From Rugamonas sp045984285 (GTDB lineage: Bacteria > Pseudomonadota > Gammaproteobacteria > Burkholderiales > Burkholderiaceae_D), in contig NZ_JBJQIK030000005.1 in NCBI RefSeq assembly GCF_045984285.3, positions 248,001 to 312,000 on the forward strand: a stretch of DNA of 64,000 bases. The letters run 5' to 3'. A program made the position numbers and the translations under genes. The first letter of the stretch is position 1, and each line of letters starts with the position of its first letter. Below the pieces are notes generated by a model that worked only from the letters and a program-made list of their open reading frames with translations, had not been told where the DNA came from and searched no databases. This document shows positions 61,945 to 64,000 of this stretch, in pieces.

Positions 61945-62865
61945 ATGTTCAGTTACCGCCACGCCTTCCATGCCGGCAATCACGCCGACGTCCTCAAGCA
62001 TTTCGTGCAGATGCAGGTGCTTCAATACCTGAACCAGAAAGACGTCGCCTATACCTATATCGATACGCACTCCGGCGCCGGCGTGTATGCGCTGGACAGC
62101 GCCCAGGCCACCAAGAATTCCGAGTTCGATACCGGCATCGGCCCGCTGTGGGAGCGCGACGACCTGCCGCCGGCGCTGGCCGAGTACGTGAACCTGGTGC
62201 GCGCCATGAACCCCAGCGGCAAGATGCGCTACTACCCCGGCTCGCCGTATGTGGCGGAGCAGGTGGCGCGCGAACAGGACCGCCTGCGCCTGTTCGAGCT
62301 GCACCCGGCCGACGCGCGGCTGCTGGATGAAAACTTCCGCAAGCTGGAACAGCACCAGGCCGCGCAAGGCCAGCGTCCGGCCACGCGCGGCAAGCGCGTC
62401 ATCGTCAACAAGGCGGACGGCTTCCTCGGTGTGCGCGCCTTGCTGCCGCCGCCATCGCGCCGTGCGCTGGTGCTGTGCGATCCGCCGTATGAGGACAAGC
62501 AGGATTACAAGAAGGTGGTGGACATGCTGGCGGACTCGCTGAAGCGCTTCCCCACCGGCACCTATGCGATCTGGTATCCGGTGCTGCAGCGTATCGAGGC
62601 GCGCAACTTCGCGGAAAAGCTGAAGCGCCTGCCGGCCGCCAGCTGGCTGAACGTGACGCTGACCATCTCCACGCCCGGCCCCGACGGATTCGGCCTGCAC
62701 AGCAGCGGCATGTTCCTGCTGAACCCGCCATATACGCTGGAGCCTGTGCTGAAGCAGGTAATGCCCTATCTTGTCAAGGTTTTGGGACGGGACAACGGTG
62801 CCAAATTTACACTGGAGAGTGGTGAAGTGACCACATCGAAGGCAACAGGCCATAGCAAATCATAA
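61945..62865 (+). CDS. rlmJ: 23S rRNA (adenine-2030-N6)-methyltransferase RlmJ
   Basis: 306-residue N6-adenine methyltransferase of 23S rRNA. The start MFSYRHAFHAGNHADVLKHF is the canonical RlmJ N-terminus, so ATG 61945 is taken and not 61900. Motif IV is VLCDPPYEDK. LNPPYTLEP near the end is also conserved. Not in an operon with known genes. Confidence 0.95.
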   Translation: MFSYRHAFHAGNHADVLKHFVQMQVLQYLNQKDVAYTYIDTHSGAGVYALDSAQATKNSEFDTGIGPLWERDDLPPALAEYVNLVRAMNPSGKMRYYPGSPYVAEQVAREQDRLRLFELHPADARLLDENFRKLEQHQAAQGQRPATRGKRVIVNKADGFLGVRALLPPPSRRALVLCDPPYEDKQDYKKVVDMLADSLKRFPTGTYAIWYPVLQRIEARNFAEKLKRLPAASWLNVTLTISTPGPDGFGLHSSGMFLLNPPYTLEPVLKQVMPYLVKVLGRDNGAKFTLESGEVTTSKATGHSKS

Positions 62866-62931
62866 AGATATTGCTAAAAAACATGGGTAGGATTAGTCTT
62901 ACAAGTATCTATTCGTAAGTGAGTCCCCGCC

Positions 62932-64000
62932 ATGATGGTCGCCGACGCTGCGTTCAACGCACCAGGTTTTGTTAATCAATTCTTCCTGGCCCGCCAGCCC
63001 ATCCTCAACCGCGAGCAGCGGCTGGTGGCGTACGAGCTGCTGTACCGCAGCGCGAACCATGCGCCGGGCGCCGAGTTCTCGGACGGGACCTCCGCTACCG
63101 CCTCGGTGATTGCGCATGCAAACGAGCTCGGCATGCAGCAGGTGGTGGGCGACCAGCTGGCCTTCGTCAATGTGGACGCGGCTGGCCTGATGAGCGATTT
63201 CATCGCCTTCCTGCCGCCCGGCAAAGTCATTCTCGAAGTGCTGGAAACGGTGGACCCGACGCCCGAAGTGGTGGCGCGCGTGGTGGAGCTGAAGGCACTC
63301 GGCTACAAATTTGCGCTGGACGACGTAGCAACCGATTGCGAAATCGTGGAGAAGCTGCAGTCCCTGGTGGACATCATCAAGGTGGACCTGAAGGCGATTC
63401 CGCCCGGCGAGCTGCCGGCGCTGACCGAATCGCTGAAAAGCCCGCACCGCAAGCTGCTGGCGGAGAAGGTCGAAACCCAGGAAGAATTCGAGGAATGCCT
63501 GAAGCTGGGCTACGAGTACTTCCAGGGCTATTACTTCGCCAAGCCCGCCGTCCTGAGCGGCAAGAAGATTTCGCCGTCGCAGATGGCCATCATCAAGCTG
63601 CTGGAGCTGCTGACGACGGAAGCGGAACAGCGCGATATCGAACAGCAGGTCAAGCAGGATCCGCTGATCTCGGTGAACCTGCTCAAGCTGGTCAACACCC
63701 CGGGCGTGGGCGCCAGCGTGCGCATCGACTCCGTCGGCCACGCCTTGCTGGTGCTGGGGCGCCGCCAGCTGCAGCGCTGGCTGCAGATCCTGCTGTATGC
63801 GCGCGGCTCCGAATTCGATTCGCCGCTGCTGCAGCTGGCGACTTCGCGCGGCAAGATGATGGAGCTGCTGATGCAGCGCCTGAATCCGCGCGACCGCGCC
63901 ACGGCGGAAGTGGGCTTCACCATCGGCATCATGTCGCTGATGGACGCGCTGTTCTCCATCAAGATGGATGAATTGCTCGAATCGATCCATGTGCCGGAGG
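62932..64000 (+). CDS. EAL-HDOD domain signalling protein (cut by window edge)
   Basis: At least 356 residues. The N-terminal part is a YuxH-type degenerate EAL domain: FFLARQPILNREQRLVAYELLYRS (ELL in place of EAL), LALDD-like FALDDVATD, and VDIIKVDLKAI. The next segment (from IIKLLELLTTEAEQRDIEQQVKQDPLI) is an HDOD domain, a non-catalytic HD relative. c-di-GMP hydrolysis is doubtful because EAL and other catalytic residues are altered; such proteins act as signalling adaptors. The start is ATG 62932 (or 62935). The C-terminus is outside the window. Confidence 0.9.
   Translation, partial: MMVADAAFNAPGFVNQFFLARQPILNREQRLVAYELLYRSANHAPGAEFSDGTSATASVIAHANELGMQQVVGDQLAFVNVDAAGLMSDFIAFLPPGKVILEVLETVDPTPEVVARVVELKALGYKFALDDVATDCEIVEKLQSLVDIIKVDLKAIPPGELPALTESLKSPHRKLLAEKVETQEEFEECLKLGYEYFQGYYFAKPAVLSGKKISPSQMAIIKLLELLTTEAEQRDIEQQVKQDPLISVNLLKLVNTPGVGASVRIDSVGHALLVLGRRQLQRWLQILLYARGSEFDSPLLQLATSRGKMMELLMQRLNPRDRATAEVGFTIGIMSLMDALFSIKMDELLESIHVPE

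Noticed and set aside
61816..62853. Long upstream extension of the 85-residue gene
   Set aside because: It is antisense to rlmJ, and a strong ribosome-binding site supports the start at 61815.

Overview
The window is a high-GC, tightly packed bacterial chromosome segment. It most resembles a betaproteobacterium of the Oxalobacteraceae (Massilia / Duganella / Pseudoduganella type). The reasons are a DUF3460 gene beside scpA, an EarP-EF-P pair with an arginine at EF-P position 32, betaproteobacterial versions of metG, gltX, apbC, clpB and aceA, and the general codon use. This placement is inference from gene content; no 16S gene is present. No prophage, insertion sequence, CRISPR array or replication origin was seen, and no stretch over 300 bp lacks a gene.

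Layout. 1-6.5 kb: the N-terminus of ScpA, DUF3460, an EamA transporter, a lipoprotein, a GNAT enzyme, and divergent metG and apbC. 6.5-10.7 kb: small accessory genes (VOC protein, YCF48/BNR-like propeller, alpha/beta hydrolase, class C beta-lactamase-like hydrolase). Two long REP-like hairpin elements sit exactly at gene ends (1622-1730 and 9155-9275). 10.8-18 kb: gltX, a tandemly duplicated tRNA-Ala/tRNA-Glu block, a six-gene cytochrome c oxidase operon with a cytochrome c-fused subunit II and two different subunit III genes, then a third identical tRNA-Glu gene. 18-31 kb: earP-efp, a propeller/RTX/DUF4214 protein, a Tat-exported amidase, dbpA, a Tat-exported phosphoesterase, a toxin-tail/immunity-like gene pair, initiator tRNA-fMet, a methyltransferase and several small conserved genes. 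31-50 kb: sbcCD, a PAS-GGDEF diguanylate cyclase, an AlkX/YcaQ-type glycosylase, a DUF2804 protein, a Pat-like acyl-CoA-ligase/GNAT fusion whose ligase part looks gutted, a helical protein, DUF349, moaE, and clpB behind a heat-shock-type promoter.

50-57.7 kb is the most unusual part. Two large paralogous regulators (OmpR-type winged helix, then a STAND/NB-ARC ATPase, then a TPR-like C-terminus) flank a small unknown gene and an aldehyde-dehydrogenase-like protein that seems to lack its catalytic Asn, Glu and Cys. Similar TTGTAAA-type sequences lie upstream of the two middle genes. I regard this cluster as the best candidate for an undescribed signalling system. 57.7-64 kb: a divergent AraC regulator/MFS exporter pair, aceA behind a repeat- and palindrome-rich leader, a small overlapping gene pair, rlmJ and a truncated EAL-HDOD gene.

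Most genes are housekeeping (translation, tRNA modification, DNA repair, respiration, glyoxylate shunt). Accessory content is concentrated in the oxidase block between tRNA-Glu copies, the toxin-like pair and the STAND-regulator cluster.
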